Assembly: GCA_040902895.1 (NCBI GenBank)
Contig: JBBDWL010000076.1
Span: 65,678-129,677, forward strand
Direction of reading: 5' to 3'
Length of the DNA stretch: 64,000 nt
Source of the DNA: JALYRV01 sp040902895
GTDB lineage: Bacteria > Acidobacteriota > Vicinamibacteria > Vicinamibacterales > SCN-69-37
Below the pieces are notes generated by a model. It made no database searches, was not told where the DNA came from, and worked only from the letters and a program-made list of their open reading frames with translations. This document shows positions 17,016-25,535 of the stretch, piece by piece. Position 1 is the first letter of the stretch. Every line of letters begins with the position of its first letter. Both the position numbers and the translations under genes were made by a program.

Positions 17016-18086
17016 GTGAACGCGCTGCTCGCATCGCTGCTTGTCGCGATCGGCGCCCTCGTCGCTTCCTCCGCGGCTTCCTCCGCGCACCAGATCGAAT
17101 CCCGAGCCCAGCGGCTCGTTGCCGCCCGGGCGCTGCCACCGCATGTCGCCGGCCGGTTCCGCGAGCTCGCCAATCTCCAGGAAGGCCCCGACGGCAGCTA
17201 CTACGCCTTCGACCGCCGTTCGCACACGGTGCACCGCATCGACGCCGCCTGGACCTCTGCCACGCTCATCGTCGACATCGGCCAGAAGCCGGGAGAGATT
17301 CTGCAACCGAGCGCGTTCGACAGCGCGGGCGAGATGTTCGCCGTCTCCGATGCCCCATTCGGCATGGACCGCATTCAGGTGTTCTTCAGAGACGCCACGG
17401 CCATGGGCGCGTTTCAACCGCAGGTGCGCAGCCTGCCTCGCATCACGATGGGATCGACCGTGATGAACGGGGCGGGCAGTCTCGAGCTCACGCGAGACTC
17501 CGTCCTGCTGAGCGAGCCCGACACCGGGTGGCTGGTATCGGAGTACGGCCTGGATGGAAAACCCCTGCGCCACTTCGGCCGCCTGCGTTCGACCGGTCAC
17601 GAGAACGACAACGACGTGCACATCGGCCTGAACACCGGCATTCCTGTAGCCGCCGGCGACGGCGCCGTGTGGTTCGTCTTTCAGGCGGGCGTGCCGATGC
17701 TGCGGAAGTACAACCGCGCGGGCGAGTTGATATTCGAGCGGCACATCGAAGGCGTCGAGCTCGATCCCGTCATCAGGGTTCTGCCGTCGCGATGGCCGCG
17801 CAAACGCACGGGCGGCGTCGATCGCGAGCTGCCGCTGATTATCCCGAACGTGCAGGCCGCGGCTGTCGCGCCCGATGGAAGTTTGTGGATCGGGCTCTCG
17901 CTGCCGTACGTGTACGTCTTCGACGCGGCCGGCGACAAGACGCGCGTGGTGTCGCTGCACGGTGCGGGGATGATCAGGGCGACAAGCCTGGCATTCTCGC
18001 GGAAGGGCCGTCTGATCGTGACGCCAGGCGGCTATGAGTTCGACGTGCCGGCGAAGAACCGCGCGGCGCCCGGCATGACGCCGTAG
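17016..18086 (+). CDS. Secreted beta-propeller-like protein
   Basis: A 356-residue protein with a signal peptide (LLASLLVAIGALVASSAAS) and a body made of repeated strands of the NHL/6-bladed propeller type, for example GPDGSYYAFDRRSHTVHRID, VAPDGSLWIGLSLPYVYVFD and GDGAVWFVFQAGVPMLRKYN. No enzymatic motif is seen; such proteins bind ligands or scaffold partners outside the cytoplasm. The GTG start follows directly after the E1 stop (TAAGTG). Its last 55 bases overlap the convergent lipid kinase gene, an unusually long tail overlap for this window. Confidence 0.6.
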   Translation: MNALLASLLVAIGALVASSAASSAHQIESRAQRLVAARALPPHVAGRFRELANLQEGPDGSYYAFDRRSHTVHRIDAAWTSATLIVDIGQKPGEILQPSAFDSAGEMFAVSDAPFGMDRIQVFFRDATAMGAFQPQVRSLPRITMGSTVMNGAGSLELTRDSVLLSEPDTGWLVSEYGLDGKPLRHFGRLRSTGHENDNDVHIGLNTGIPVAAGDGAVWFVFQAGVPMLRKYNRAGELIFERHIEGVELDPVIRVLPSRWPRKRTGGVDRELPLIIPNVQAAAVAPDGSLWIGLSLPYVYVFDAAGDKTRVVSLHGAGMIRATSLAFSRKGRLIVTPGGYEFDVPAKNRAAPGMTP

Positions 18087-19009
18087 GCGCAGGTCTGAGC
18101 CTCGAGCAGCTCGCCGTCAGTATTGACCTTGACGGCGCGTTCGAACGTCATTTCCAGCGATCGCGCGCGGAAATAGCGCACGCGGGAGTCTTCAAGGTGA
18201 CCGCCGCCGGCCGCGACTTTTCCGAGCAGCCCGACGAACTCGATCACCGGCATGGCCTCGACCAGGCACACATCCAGCCAGCCATCGTCGATCCGCGCGT
18301 GCGGCGCAATCAGCCGGCCGCCTCCGATCTGGCTGGCATTGCAGATGGCGAACATGTGCAGCGTCGTCTCCAGTACTTTGTCGCCGCCCGCAACGCGCCA
18401 GCCTTCACCTTCGGCGGGTCCTTCTTCAGCCTCATAGGAGAGCGGCTTGAACGCATCCGCCGGCACGGTAATTCGCGTGCCGACGGGCTCGTACTCCAGC
18501 ACCGCCTGCCCGCCCGCGATGAGAAACGCCAGCTTGCCGGCGATGGACTTCAGCCGATCGTCGAGCGCCTGCGTGACTTCCGAGATGAAGCCGCCGCCCG
18601 ACGCATTGATGAACGCGCGGCCGTTCAACGTGCCCACGTCGGCCGGAACTTGATGCGCTTCGCAGATCGCCGCGACCGCGTCTTCTGGTTTCTCGGAGAG
18701 ATGCAGCATGCGCGCGAAGTCATTGCCGGTGCCAAGCGGCAGCAGGCCGATCGGCACGCGCTCGAGCGCGTTCTCTGACCTCAGGCCGTTGACGACCTCG
18801 TTGAGCGTACCGTCGCCGCCGGCCACGAATATGCGATCGCAACCGTCGCGCACGGCCTGTGCCGCCGCATCTTCCGCGTCGCGCTCCCCAATCGTGATGA
18901 CGACCTCCATCCTGCCGAAGCGCTCGCGCAGTGCCTGATTGATGGAGGCAAGCGCGTCGACGGCCTTGTCGGCGCCCGACGATGGATTCAGGATCAGCCG
19001 CGCGCGCAT
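18032..19009 (-). CDS. YegS/DgkB-type lipid kinase
   Basis: Diacylglycerol kinase catalytic-domain protein of 325 residues. Landmarks are the opening LILNPSSGADKA, the phosphate-binding FVAGGDGTLNEVVNGL, and GLLPLGTGNDFARML. It should phosphorylate diacylglycerol or a related lipid (or be the first step of sphingolipid-type synthesis) at the membrane face. It lies seven bases after gvpK and is probably the last gene of the gas vesicle transcript, although a functional tie to gas vesicles is not evident. Confidence 0.85.
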   Translation of the reverse strand: MRARLILNPSSGADKAVDALASINQALRERFGRMEVVITIGERDAEDAAAQAVRDGCDRIFVAGGDGTLNEVVNGLRSENALERVPIGLLPLGTGNDFARMLHLSEKPEDAVAAICEAHQVPADVGTLNGRAFINASGGGFISEVTQALDDRLKSIAGKLAFLIAGGQAVLEYEPVGTRITVPADAFKPLSYEAEEGPAEGEGWRVAGGDKVLETTLHMFAICNASQIGGGRLIAPHARIDDGWLDVCLVEAMPVIEFVGLLGKVAAGGGHLEDSRVRYFRARSLEMTFERAVKVNTDGELLEAQTCAYGVMPGAARFFAGTSNS

Positions 19010-19016
19010 GGTTGCG

Positions 19017-19454
19017 TCAGTACAACTTGCCGAGCGGCCCGAGCTCCAGGTTCAGCTCCTTGGGGTCGAGACCGAACGCCGCAGCCATCTCGGAAATCGT
19101 GTCCTCGAGCCGCATCAGCGCCATGCCGACCGACTCTGTCTCGTCGGGCGTGAGCGTGCCCTGTTCGTGACGGCGGATGGCCTGGCGCTCGAGCACGCGG
19201 CGGATGAACTCCACCAGCGTCAGCACCAGTTTCGCCACGGATCGCCTCACATCGTCAGGCGGCGCGTTCCAGCGTGACGGCTGCGCGGCGGATCGCAGGC
19301 GGGCGAGCTCGGCGCGCAGATCGTCGATTTCGGTTACCGACAGACCCTGTGTCGATGAGGGCCGGGCCTGCGCGTTGACGCGTGAAGCGGCGCGGCGCGG
19401 CGCCTTTCGGCGGGATGACGTGCGACGCGCGCGCGGCTTCGAGGATGTCGGCAC
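19017..19454 (-). CDS. gvpK: Gas vesicle protein GvpK
   Basis: A 145-residue protein whose last 90 residues match GvpK: AKLVLTLVEFIRRVLERQAI, then LTPDETESVGMALMRLEDTI, and the typical end GLDPKELNLELGPLGKLY. GvpK is an accessory/minor component needed for gas vesicle assembly. The first 40 residues are Arg/Ser-rich and have no counterpart I know. I take the GTG one base after the stop of the upstream gvpF/L gene (TGAcGTG); the open frame extends further but overlaps that gene. Confidence 0.9.
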   Translation of the reverse strand: MPTSSKPRARRTSSRRKAPRRAASRVNAQARPSSTQGLSVTEIDDLRAELARLRSAAQPSRWNAPPDDVRRSVAKLVLTLVEFIRRVLERQAIRRHEQGTLTPDETESVGMALMRLEDTISEMAAAFGLDPKELNLELGPLGKLY

Positions 19455-19455
19455 G

Positions 19456-20079
19456 TCAGATCTCGCCGTGGATATCGGCGGCCGTGGCAAACGCGAACGG
19501 CGGCATGGGCCCCGATAACAGAAAGCGTCCGGGCGACTCGCGCTGCAGCGCGGCCACGGCGCTCGCGTAGCGGGCCACGTCCGCGGCAGCAATCAGATGA
19601 TGGATGGCGCCGACGAACGGCGGCCGCGCGGCTCCGGTCTGCTCGGCGATCACGAAGGGCGCGACGGCCTTCCGAACGGGATCCGCCTCATGCACGCGCG
19701 CCTCGCGCGCGCGCGCGGCGATGAAGGCGCGCCCTGACGTGCGCGGCGGTTGCGCGCGCTCGCCGCGCACCCGCACGGTCATCTGCCGGCGGTTGCGCGT
19801 GAGCGCGAGCGCCTGCTGCAACTCGGGGACGAGCGGCGACAGCAGCCTTCGAAGCTCGCGCTCATCCTTCGCGACGGTGCCAAATCTCACCGGCAGCAGT
19901 GAAAGCCCCTGTTTCTCGAGGCGGGCGAGCGCCGCCGCGTGCGCTTTGAGTGCGCGCTCGGTGACGTTCGGCGGCACCGGCGTGCGCCGCACGATCGCGG
20001 CGAGCGACTTCACGACGACCGCGTCCGCACCCGCGCGCCGCGCCGCACGCGCATCCGCCACGGCAAGCACCACGATCAT
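19456..20079 (-). CDS. Gas vesicle GvpF/GvpL-family protein (third copy)
   Basis: A 207-residue member of the GvpL/F family, shorter than the other two in the operon. It keeps the family order: a first domain with SLAAIVRRTPVPPNVTERAL and LSLLPVRFGTVAKDERELRR, and a second domain with FVGAIHHLIAAADVARYASA and the terminal FLLSGPMPPFAFA, the counterpart of the GPWPPY motif. The weaker match (MPPFAF for WPPYNF) suggests specialisation. GvpF and GvpL are assembly factors that contact GvpA. The ATG overlaps the stop of the preceding small gvp gene (ATGA). Confidence 0.82.
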   Translation of the reverse strand: MIVVLAVADARAARRAGADAVVVKSLAAIVRRTPVPPNVTERALKAHAAALARLEKQGLSLLPVRFGTVAKDERELRRLLSPLVPELQQALALTRNRRQMTVRVRGERAQPPRTSGRAFIAARAREARVHEADPVRKAVAPFVIAEQTGAARPPFVGAIHHLIAAADVARYASAVAALQRESPGRFLLSGPMPPFAFATAADIHGEI

Positions 20080-20492
20080 TTTCTGGACGGCGAGGCCCCG
20101 TGAGGCCCGCGCCGGCGCGTCGCCGGATCCGGCTGCTTGCCGAACACGCGATCCGCCGCAGCCAGCAGTGCCGTGAGCCGCAGGTACACGAGGTCAACGT
20201 CCGCGAGCGCGAGAATCGCGTCGGCGTGCAGCACCACCCCCTTGCTGAGCAGATTGTCGACGAGATCGAGCAGCGTCGCGTTCGTCTCACGCTCGCCGAA
20301 CACGCCCATCGCGCCCGCGAGCGGACGCGCGGTGGCCTTGGGACGAGGCCGGCTCGGTGGCGGTGGCGGCGGCGGAGACGGACGGCGCGCCTGTTTCGGA
20401 GGATGCGGCGGCGATCGGCGCAGCGGCGGTGTCGCAATGATCGGCCTTCCGCGGCGCTGCGCGGCCGGCGGGCGGGGGCGCTTAGGAAGCAC
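20076..20492 (-). CDS. Third GvpA-superfamily protein (GvpS/GvpM-like) with Pro-rich N-terminus
   Basis: A 138-residue protein. Residues from about 70 form a GvpA-superfamily core: TLLDLVDNLLSKGVVLHADA then LALADVDLVYLRLTALLAAA, the helix-strand-strand-helix pattern of GvpA/J/M/S. It lacks the GvpA WVRVSLVGIELL signature, so it is a minor relative. The first 65 residues are Arg/Pro-rich with a run of eight prolines and are not part of any gas vesicle family I know. I take the GTG at 20492, which overlaps the upstream gene by 11 bases; an internal ATG would leave only the core. Confidence 0.72.
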   Translation of the reverse strand: MLPKRPRPPAAQRRGRPIIATPPLRRSPPHPPKQARRPSPPPPPPPSRPRPKATARPLAGAMGVFGERETNATLLDLVDNLLSKGVVLHADAILALADVDLVYLRLTALLAAADRVFGKQPDPATRRRGPHGASPSRK

Positions 20493-21231
20493 GATCGACC
20501 TGCACGAAGTGATACGGCGGCCAGGGTCCGGTGAGCTTGAACGTGCAATGCGCCGCGGCGGCGGCCGCACCGAGCCGATCCGCCGCGCGTCCGAACGCGC
20601 CCTTCTCAGTCCCGGCCACCAGGAATGCCGCATCCAGCAGCGGCCGCTCCACATCATCGTCCTCGACCGGGCGCGCGACGGCGTCGCGACACGCCGCTGC
20701 CAGGGTCTCATGGGCCTCGCGCGCGAAGCGTGTCCGCGCGGCCGCGCGCTCGCGTGCGGCGTCGCGCACCTGTTTCTTGCGCTCGAGGAAGGCGGTGCCT
20801 GACGATGCAGGCGTGGTGCCCGCTGTCTCGGCCGGCGCGTCGAGCGCGACCAGGCGCAGGCCGTACTCCTCGCAGTCCGCGACGTGCGCCGCGGCGCGGG
20901 CGAGCCGCGTGCGCTGCTGTGCCAGCGCCTTCACCATCGGTTCGTCGCCCGAGAAGAGCGTGAGCAGTTTCATCGGAAGCAGCGCCCTCGACGACCGCAT
21001 GGCGGCTTCGAGCAGCTGCTCGTGACCGAGCGCGGCCTGCGAGACCCAGTTCATGTCGCGCAGCTTCTCGCTGACGGCATCGGGCGAGTACTCACCATCC
21101 GGCAGCGTCGCGACCACCGCCGTCAGGCCGTCCGGCAGCGAGATCGCGCGCGGCGGCCTGGCGCCTGGAAGACCTCCGGACGGCAGAGCGGCAGGCGTGT
21201 CGGTTTGAACGAGACAGTAAAGGACAGTCAC
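20482..21231 (-). CDS. Gas vesicle GvpF/GvpL-family protein (second copy)
   Basis: A 249-residue GvpL/F protein. It begins VLYCLVQTD, the first strand of the family, continues with VSQAALGHEQLLEAAM and ALLPMKLLTLFSGDEPMVKA, has a central Ala/Arg-rich helix, and ends with the signature FKLTGPWPPYHFVQV. It is an assembly or minor shell protein. It lies 14 bases after gvpG. With the copies at 19456 and 21641 it gives three F/L paralogs in one operon, close to the pattern of separate gvpF and gvpL genes elsewhere plus one extra. Confidence 0.88.
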   Translation of the reverse strand: MTVLYCLVQTDTPAALPSGGLPGARPPRAISLPDGLTAVVATLPDGEYSPDAVSEKLRDMNWVSQAALGHEQLLEAAMRSSRALLPMKLLTLFSGDEPMVKALAQQRTRLARAAAHVADCEEYGLRLVALDAPAETAGTTPASSGTAFLERKKQVRDAARERAAARTRFAREAHETLAAACRDAVARPVEDDDVERPLLDAAFLVAGTEKGAFGRAADRLGAAAAAAHCTFKLTGPWPPYHFVQVDRAS

Positions 21232-21245
21232 GGCTTCAGAGCATG

Positions 21246-21551
21246 CTAGCGATGCTCGTCGCCCTCGAAGGTGGCCTCGACGCCGGTGACCGTGTAGTCG
21301 CCGCTGCCGGCGTCGCCGATCGACGGCGTGCCCTCGCGCTCGGCGCGAATGATGCGCAGGCGCTCGAAGACCTCCGACTCGATGCCGGCGAACTCCTCGT
21401 CGGTGATCTCGCCCGCCTCGAGCCGCAGCTGCGCCTGCAGCAGCCGGTCGTGCAGCACCGACTCGTCGAAGGCCTCGGCGTCGGCCACCGCCGCGATCTT
21501 CTCGAACACGAACTTCATGCCGCTGATGAACAGCGAGTCGAGCAGAAACAT
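21246..21551 (-). CDS. gvpG: Gas vesicle protein GvpG
   Basis: A 101-residue protein with the GvpG pattern: a hydrophobic N-terminus (MFLLDSLFISGMKFVFEKIA) and an amphipathic, acidic helix containing LLQAQLRLEAGEITDEEFAG. GvpG is a small accessory factor for gas vesicle formation, usually encoded between the F and L genes, exactly as here. The C-terminal 25 residues (GDAGSGDYTVTGVEATFEGD) extend past the usual end. It is separated from the upstream gvpF/L gene by 89 bases that hold a GC-rich repeat. Confidence 0.85.
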   Translation of the reverse strand: MFLLDSLFISGMKFVFEKIAAVADAEAFDESVLHDRLLQAQLRLEAGEITDEEFAGIESEVFERLRIIRAEREGTPSIGDAGSGDYTVTGVEATFEGDEHR

Positions 21552-21563
21552 CTATCTCTCTCT

Positions 21564-21652
21564 GGCGGGGACCCCTGCACCCCGCCTGGCTCGGTCGCTC
21601 GCGGGGGCCCGAAAGCCCCGCTCCGCTCCCTCGCTCTCGCTCAATGCGCCCT
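21564..21652. repeat. GC-rich intergenic repeat, copy 1
   Basis: The first 43 bases (21564-21606) are identical to the cores at 60795, 63880 and 63955 (begins GGCGGGGACCCCTGCACC, ends GGTCGCTCGCGGGG). It then diverges into CCCGCTCCGCTCCCTCGCTC. The core is rich in GGGG/CCCC complementarity and can fold. It lies within the gas vesicle operon between gvpF/L and gvpG, and the tail overlaps the last codons of gvpF/L. Confidence 0.8.
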
Positions 21653-22510
21653 CTCTAATTTCAGCTTGATGTTCACGAAGTTGTACGGCGGCCACGGGCC
21701 CGTGTACTTGAACGTCAGCTTGTCGTGGCGCTGGCCGATCTCCTTGACGCGCGCGTCGAAGGCCTGCTCGCGGTCGCGCGAGACCAGAAACGCGGCGTTC
21801 ATGATCATCCGATCGCCGATCGGCTTGTTCGATCGCGAGGCAACGGCCACGTCGCGCAAGCTCCGGAAGATGTCGTCGACGTACTGCTCCGATCGCGCCT
21901 GCAGCGCGGCCTCGATCATGCGGCCATACTGCATGCGCGCGAAATACGTCGACCCCTTCTGCGTCGAGATCTCGTCCTTCAGGCGGCGGATGTCCTCGTC
22001 CTCGATCTCGATCTCGCGGATGATCTGATCGCGATCCCAGAGCACCTTGAGGCCGAACTCCACCTTGTCGCGCATCTTCTGCAGCACGTCGGTAAAGGCG
22101 TCATAGGCCGACCGCAGCAGCTCGACGATGTCGTTGGTGGTCTTGAAGACGGTGCCGAACGACATCGGCAGCACGGTGTGCTGCAGCATGACCGTTTCGT
22201 TGACCCGCTGATGCGCGAGCACGTTTTCGCGCGTCGGGTCGTGCACGATCATCTGTGTCGCCGACACGACCGCCGCGAGATCCTTGAAGTGCACCGTCTG
22301 CACCTCCGCCGGATCGTGTCCGATACCGAGCGGCCCGAAGGTCAGCGGCGTCTCTGACTGAATGATGCAGTAGACGTACTGACCCTGCGCGGTACTGTCG
22401 GCCGCGGGCGGCGCGCTCGCGCGTGGGGGACGCGCCGCCGGTTTCGCTTTCGCGGCTGCTTTGAGGGGCTGGGGAGCCTTCTTTGTTGTCGTCGCAGGTT
22501 TCTTCGCCAT
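21641..22510 (-). CDS. Gas vesicle GvpF/GvpL-family protein (first copy)
   Basis: The largest F/L paralog, 289 residues. After a Lys/Ala/Pro-rich lead of about 45 residues (KKPATTTKKAPQPLKAAAKA) comes the family fold: GQYVYCIIQSETPLTFGPLG, VHFKDLAAVVSATQMIVHDP, ENVLAHQRVNETVMLQHTVL, LPMSFGTVFKT, then FLVSRDREQAFDARVKEI and the closing KYTGPWPPYNFVNIKLKL. It is the best family match of the three and probably the functional GvpF or GvpL. Its ATG is 14 bases after the response-regulator stop, so it is in the same transcript as the kinase pair. Confidence 0.9.
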   Translation of the reverse strand: MAKKPATTTKKAPQPLKAAAKAKPAARPPRASAPPAADSTAQGQYVYCIIQSETPLTFGPLGIGHDPAEVQTVHFKDLAAVVSATQMIVHDPTRENVLAHQRVNETVMLQHTVLPMSFGTVFKTTNDIVELLRSAYDAFTDVLQKMRDKVEFGLKVLWDRDQIIREIEIEDEDIRRLKDEISTQKGSTYFARMQYGRMIEAALQARSEQYVDDIFRSLRDVAVASRSNKPIGDRMIMNAAFLVSRDREQAFDARVKEIGQRHDKLTFKYTGPWPPYNFVNIKLKLERAH

Positions 22511-22524
22511 AGTCTCGGGAATCG

Positions 22525-22992
22525 CTATCGCCGTCCGCGCCGCGGGGGAGCCGGCGGGGATGCGTGGCCCGACGGGCCTGCCCCCTGATGCGCGCTGGCC
22601 GGCGAGCTGATACCCAGCACGCGCGAAATCTCCGCGACGAGCTCGTCGGGCACGCACGGCTTCGTGATGAATGAATCGCAGCCGGCCTCGCGCGCGCGCT
22701 CGGCATGGCCGGCGAGCGCATGACCGGTGAGCGCGATCACGGGGATGCGCGACGTCGCGGCGTCGGATTTCAACCGCCGGGTGGCCTCCCATCCATCGAG
22801 CTTCGGCAGCGCAAGATCCATCAGCACGAGGTCGGGCTTGAGACGATGCGTCATTTCAATGGCTTCGAGCCCATTGGTCGCCGACTCGACCCGGAAGCCG
22901 GTGAAGGTCAGGTACTCCACGTACATCTCCCGCGCGTCGTCATAGTCCTCGACGACCAGGATGAGCGGTGCGGTCTTGCGTTCGGGCGTCAT
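22525..22992 (-). CDS. Single-domain response regulator inside the gas vesicle operon
   Basis: A 155-residue receiver-only response regulator. The acidic pocket (VVEDYDD), the phosphoacceptor Asp59 in LVLMDLALPKLDG, the Thr of IALTGHA and the Lys of FITKPC are all present. After residue 125 there is only a Pro/Arg-rich tail and no DNA-binding or enzymatic domain, so output must go through a partner or a phosphorelay. Its ATG overlaps the kinase stop (ATGA), and gvpF/L begins 14 bases later. The pair is therefore embedded in the gvp transcript. Confidence 0.92.
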   Translation of the reverse strand: MTPERKTAPLILVVEDYDDAREMYVEYLTFTGFRVESATNGLEAIEMTHRLKPDLVLMDLALPKLDGWEATRRLKSDAATSRIPVIALTGHALAGHAERAREAGCDSFITKPCVPDELVAEISRVLGISSPASAHQGAGPSGHASPPAPPRRGRR

Positions 22993-25121
22993 CGGCGTTT
23001 CGGTTTGACCGGGATGCGAAGGGTGAATGTCGAACCCTTTCCCATCTGACTGTCGAGTGTAATACCGCCGTCCAGCATTTGCGCCAGCCGGCGGCAGATC
23101 GACAAGCCGAGGCCCGTCCCGCCATGGCTGCGGGAGGGGGAGCTGTCGAGCTGGCGGAAGTCTTCGAAGACCTGCGCCTGATCTTCAACAGCAATCCCGA
23201 TACCGGTGTCGCGCACGACCACGAGGACCATCTTCGCGCGCGCGTCATAGGACGCACGAATCTGCACGCTGCCCTGCTCGGTGAATTTCAATGCGTTGCT
23301 GAGCAGATTGAGCACGATCTGCTTGACCTTCTGACGATCCGTTCTCATCGGCGGCAGCTGAGAGGGGATCTTGAGCGACACCTCGACCTGGCCGCGCCGC
23401 GCAATGATGGGCTCCATCTCGAGCAGCACTTCCTGTATCAGATCGTTCAGCTCGAACGTGGAGATGTTCAACGGCATCCGTCCGGCTTCGATGCGCGTGA
23501 TGTCGAGGATGTCGTTGATGAGCCCCAGCAGGTGCCGCGCGTTCGAATCGATGCGGGTGAGGTTGCGCTTCTGCCCGATAGACATCTCGCCGGCGATGCC
23601 CTGCAGCGTCATGTGGGTATAGCCCAGGATGGCGTTGAGCGGCGTCCTGAACTCGTGCGACATGTTGGCCAGGAACTGCGACTTGAGCGCCGATGCCTGC
23701 TCGAGCGCGATGTGCTGGCGCCGCAACAGCTCGTTCTGCTCCGCGAGCTCGGCGGTCGCCTCGTGCACCTTGAGCTCGAGCTCCTCTGATGCGCGCTTCA
23801 GCTGTTCGTACAGTTTGCCTTTTTCGATCGCTTCCGTGAGGTCGTGCAGAATCGTCACGACCCACATCAGCTCGCCCTGCTCGGCGAGAATGGTGCCCGC
23901 GATCGCCTCGAACGGCACGACGCTGCCGGTGCCGGGATCGGTCAGGGTGAGCTCGCCGCGGAATCGATCCTGCGTGCCGCTGGCCAGCAGGGTCGCCACG
24001 AACGAGGTCAGGTTCGCGCCATTCGCGCGCACGCGCCGCGCGGCCGCGTCGGTGCCGTCGTGCGCCGGCGCGAACATCTTTTCGGCGGGCGCATTCATCA
24101 ACACGATGCCGCCGTCCGGGTCGGTGACCAGAATCGGATCGGCCACTGAGTCGATGATCAGATCCAGCCGGTGGCGCTCTTCGCGCACCTTCGCCTGCGC
24201 GAGACGCAGCGTGCGATAGTTTTCGTCGATCTCGACCTTCGCGCGCGCCAGATCGGTCACGTCGCGAAGCACCGACACGACGTAGGTGCCCTGCCGCTGA
24301 TCGCGCACCGGGGTGCTCAGCAGCTCGTAGACGAGGTCGGATCCTTCGAGAGGATCGACCAGCAGCAGCTCGCGCCGGCTGTCCCCTTCTTCGAAGGCGC
24401 TCGCCGAGAGCGCCGCCGAAAACAGCATGCTGTTGAGCGCGACGGCACGTCGCCAGCCCTCGCTTGCCTCATCAGGGGCGACGAGCAGTTTCTCGGCAAG
24501 GCTGTTGGCAATCAGCACCTGTCCTTCGAGGTCGGTGAGCAGGACAGGATCGGAAACCGCGTTGATGATGTTGAAAAGGAGCAGACGCTCCTGGCCGTAC
24601 TGCGTCTCGGCCAGCGTCTCGCGGCTGCGAATGCGATAGAGCTGATCGGAGAGGCGCTCGCAGGCCCACGTGATCCCGGCGCCGACACTGCCCGCCTCGG
24701 CGCTCGTCAGCAGAATGCCGACCGCCTGGCCGTCCTGATGCGCGCGCAGCGGACACGCATGGAACCGCTGCGCCTCGAGGATGTGGCGCAGCTGCGGATC
24801 GCGGCTGATGAACTGCGGCCGTGGCGATGCCAGCGCTTTAATGAACGGATGCTGCTCTTGCCGAAGGTCGACGGTGAGATCGGTGACGCCCGGCAGGCCG
24901 CGCTCGGCGACGATGACGAGCTGATGATTCGCGCGGTCTGCCAGCAGTACGGCGGCCTTCGCGGCGACGCCCGCTTCGACGATCCAGTCGACAACGCGGC
25001 GCGCCGATTCGACCTGATCCAGGCTTCCGAGCAGGAACTCGAGAAGCGTAACCTGGCGCTCTGCCGCGGCCGCCGCAACCGGCACTTTGCCGCCCGTCGT
25101 TGAGACCGCCGCGTAGGCCAT
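22989..25121 (-). CDS. Cytosolic GAF-PAS-PAS sensor histidine kinase inside the gas vesicle operon
   Basis: A 710-residue kinase with no transmembrane segment. Domains in order: a GAF-like sensor (about 25-180), PAS (about 185-300, with ITNAVSDPVLL-like start INAVSDPVLLTDLEG), PAS (about 325-445, DSVADPILVTDPDGG), a short coiled coil, HisKA with phosphoacceptor His489 in NMSHEFRTPLNAILGYT, and HATPase_c with NLLSNALKFTEQG, DTGIGI and GGTGLGLSI. It should sense a cytosolic or diffusible signal and phosphorylate the neighbouring receiver. It lies 16 bases after gvpA, so structural gene and sensor are co-transcribed. Confidence 0.93.
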   Translation of the reverse strand: MAYAAVSTTGGKVPVAAAAAERQVTLLEFLLGSLDQVESARRVVDWIVEAGVAAKAAVLLADRANHQLVIVAERGLPGVTDLTVDLRQEQHPFIKALASPRPQFISRDPQLRHILEAQRFHACPLRAHQDGQAVGILLTSAEAGSVGAGITWACERLSDQLYRIRSRETLAETQYGQERLLLFNIINAVSDPVLLTDLEGQVLIANSLAEKLLVAPDEASEGWRRAVALNSMLFSAALSASAFEEGDSRRELLLVDPLEGSDLVYELLSTPVRDQRQGTYVVSVLRDVTDLARAKVEIDENYRTLRLAQAKVREERHRLDLIIDSVADPILVTDPDGGIVLMNAPAEKMFAPAHDGTDAAARRVRANGANLTSFVATLLASGTQDRFRGELTLTDPGTGSVVPFEAIAGTILAEQGELMWVVTILHDLTEAIEKGKLYEQLKRASEELELKVHEATAELAEQNELLRRQHIALEQASALKSQFLANMSHEFRTPLNAILGYTHMTLQGIAGEMSIGQKRNLTRIDSNARHLLGLINDILDITRIEAGRMPLNISTFELNDLIQEVLLEMEPIIARRGQVEVSLKIPSQLPPMRTDRQKVKQIVLNLLSNALKFTEQGSVQIRASYDARAKMVLVVVRDTGIGIAVEDQAQVFEDFRQLDSSPSRSHGGTGLGLSICRRLAQMLDGGITLDSQMGKGSTFTLRIPVKPKRR

Positions 25122-25137
25122 TCAGCTCCGGCTTGTG

Positions 25138-25479
25138 TTATTCACGGCGCCGGGCCGCCGGCCGAGGCGTCTTGGCCGCCAGCGGGCGCGGCGCCTTGGC
25201 CGCCGCGAGCTCCGCGCGAAGCGCCACGTTCTCGGCCATGATGTCCTGCGTCGTCTGCGCAAGCTCCGCAGGCCGCGACGCGGGCGCGATCTGGCCGACC
25301 GCCTCCGAATACTTCAAGTAGGTCTCAATCGACGCTACGACAATCCGCGCTTCGACCGTAATCAGGTCGATGCCGACCAGTGACACGCGCACCCATGCGT
25401 CGATGACGATGCCCTTGTCGAGAACGCGATCAAGAACATCGATAAGACTGGTTCCGCCTGCGGCTCTCTCAACAGCCAT
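25138..25479 (-). CDS. gvpA: Major gas vesicle structural protein GvpA
   Basis: A 113-residue protein whose first 70 residues closely match cyanobacterial GvpA: SLIDVLDRVLDKGIVIDAWV, RVSLVGIDLITVEARIVVAS and IETYLKYSEAVG. GvpA polymerises into the ribbed, gas-permeable wall of the vesicle. Canonical GvpA ends near residue 70-75; here a 40-residue tail follows, first helical (LAQTTQDIMAENVALRAELA) then Lys/Pro/Arg-rich, as seen in some actinobacterial GvpA. It is the second gene of the operon, 56 bases after gvpJ. Confidence 0.95.
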   Translation of the reverse strand: MAVERAAGGTSLIDVLDRVLDKGIVIDAWVRVSLVGIDLITVEARIVVASIETYLKYSEAVGQIAPASRPAELAQTTQDIMAENVALRAELAAAKAPRPLAAKTPRPAARRRE

Positions 25480-25499
25480 TAACCTAGCTCCTGTTTCAC

Positions 25500-25529
25500 G
25501 GCGGGGACCCCTGCGCCACGCCGGCGGTT
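25500..25529. repeat. Partial GC-rich repeat between gvpJ and gvpA
   Basis: About 17 bases (GGCGGGGACCCCTGCGC) match the start of the 43-base core seen at 21564, 60795 and 63880, with one change, and then diverge to GCCGGCGG. It looks like a truncated copy. Confidence 0.55.
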
Positions 25530-25535
25530 ATTCAT

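Noticed and set aside
22525..25121. Chemotaxis or sporulation phosphorelay
   Set aside because: No CheA/CheW, Spo0 or other partner lies nearby, and the kinase is a GAF-PAS type rather than CheA-like.
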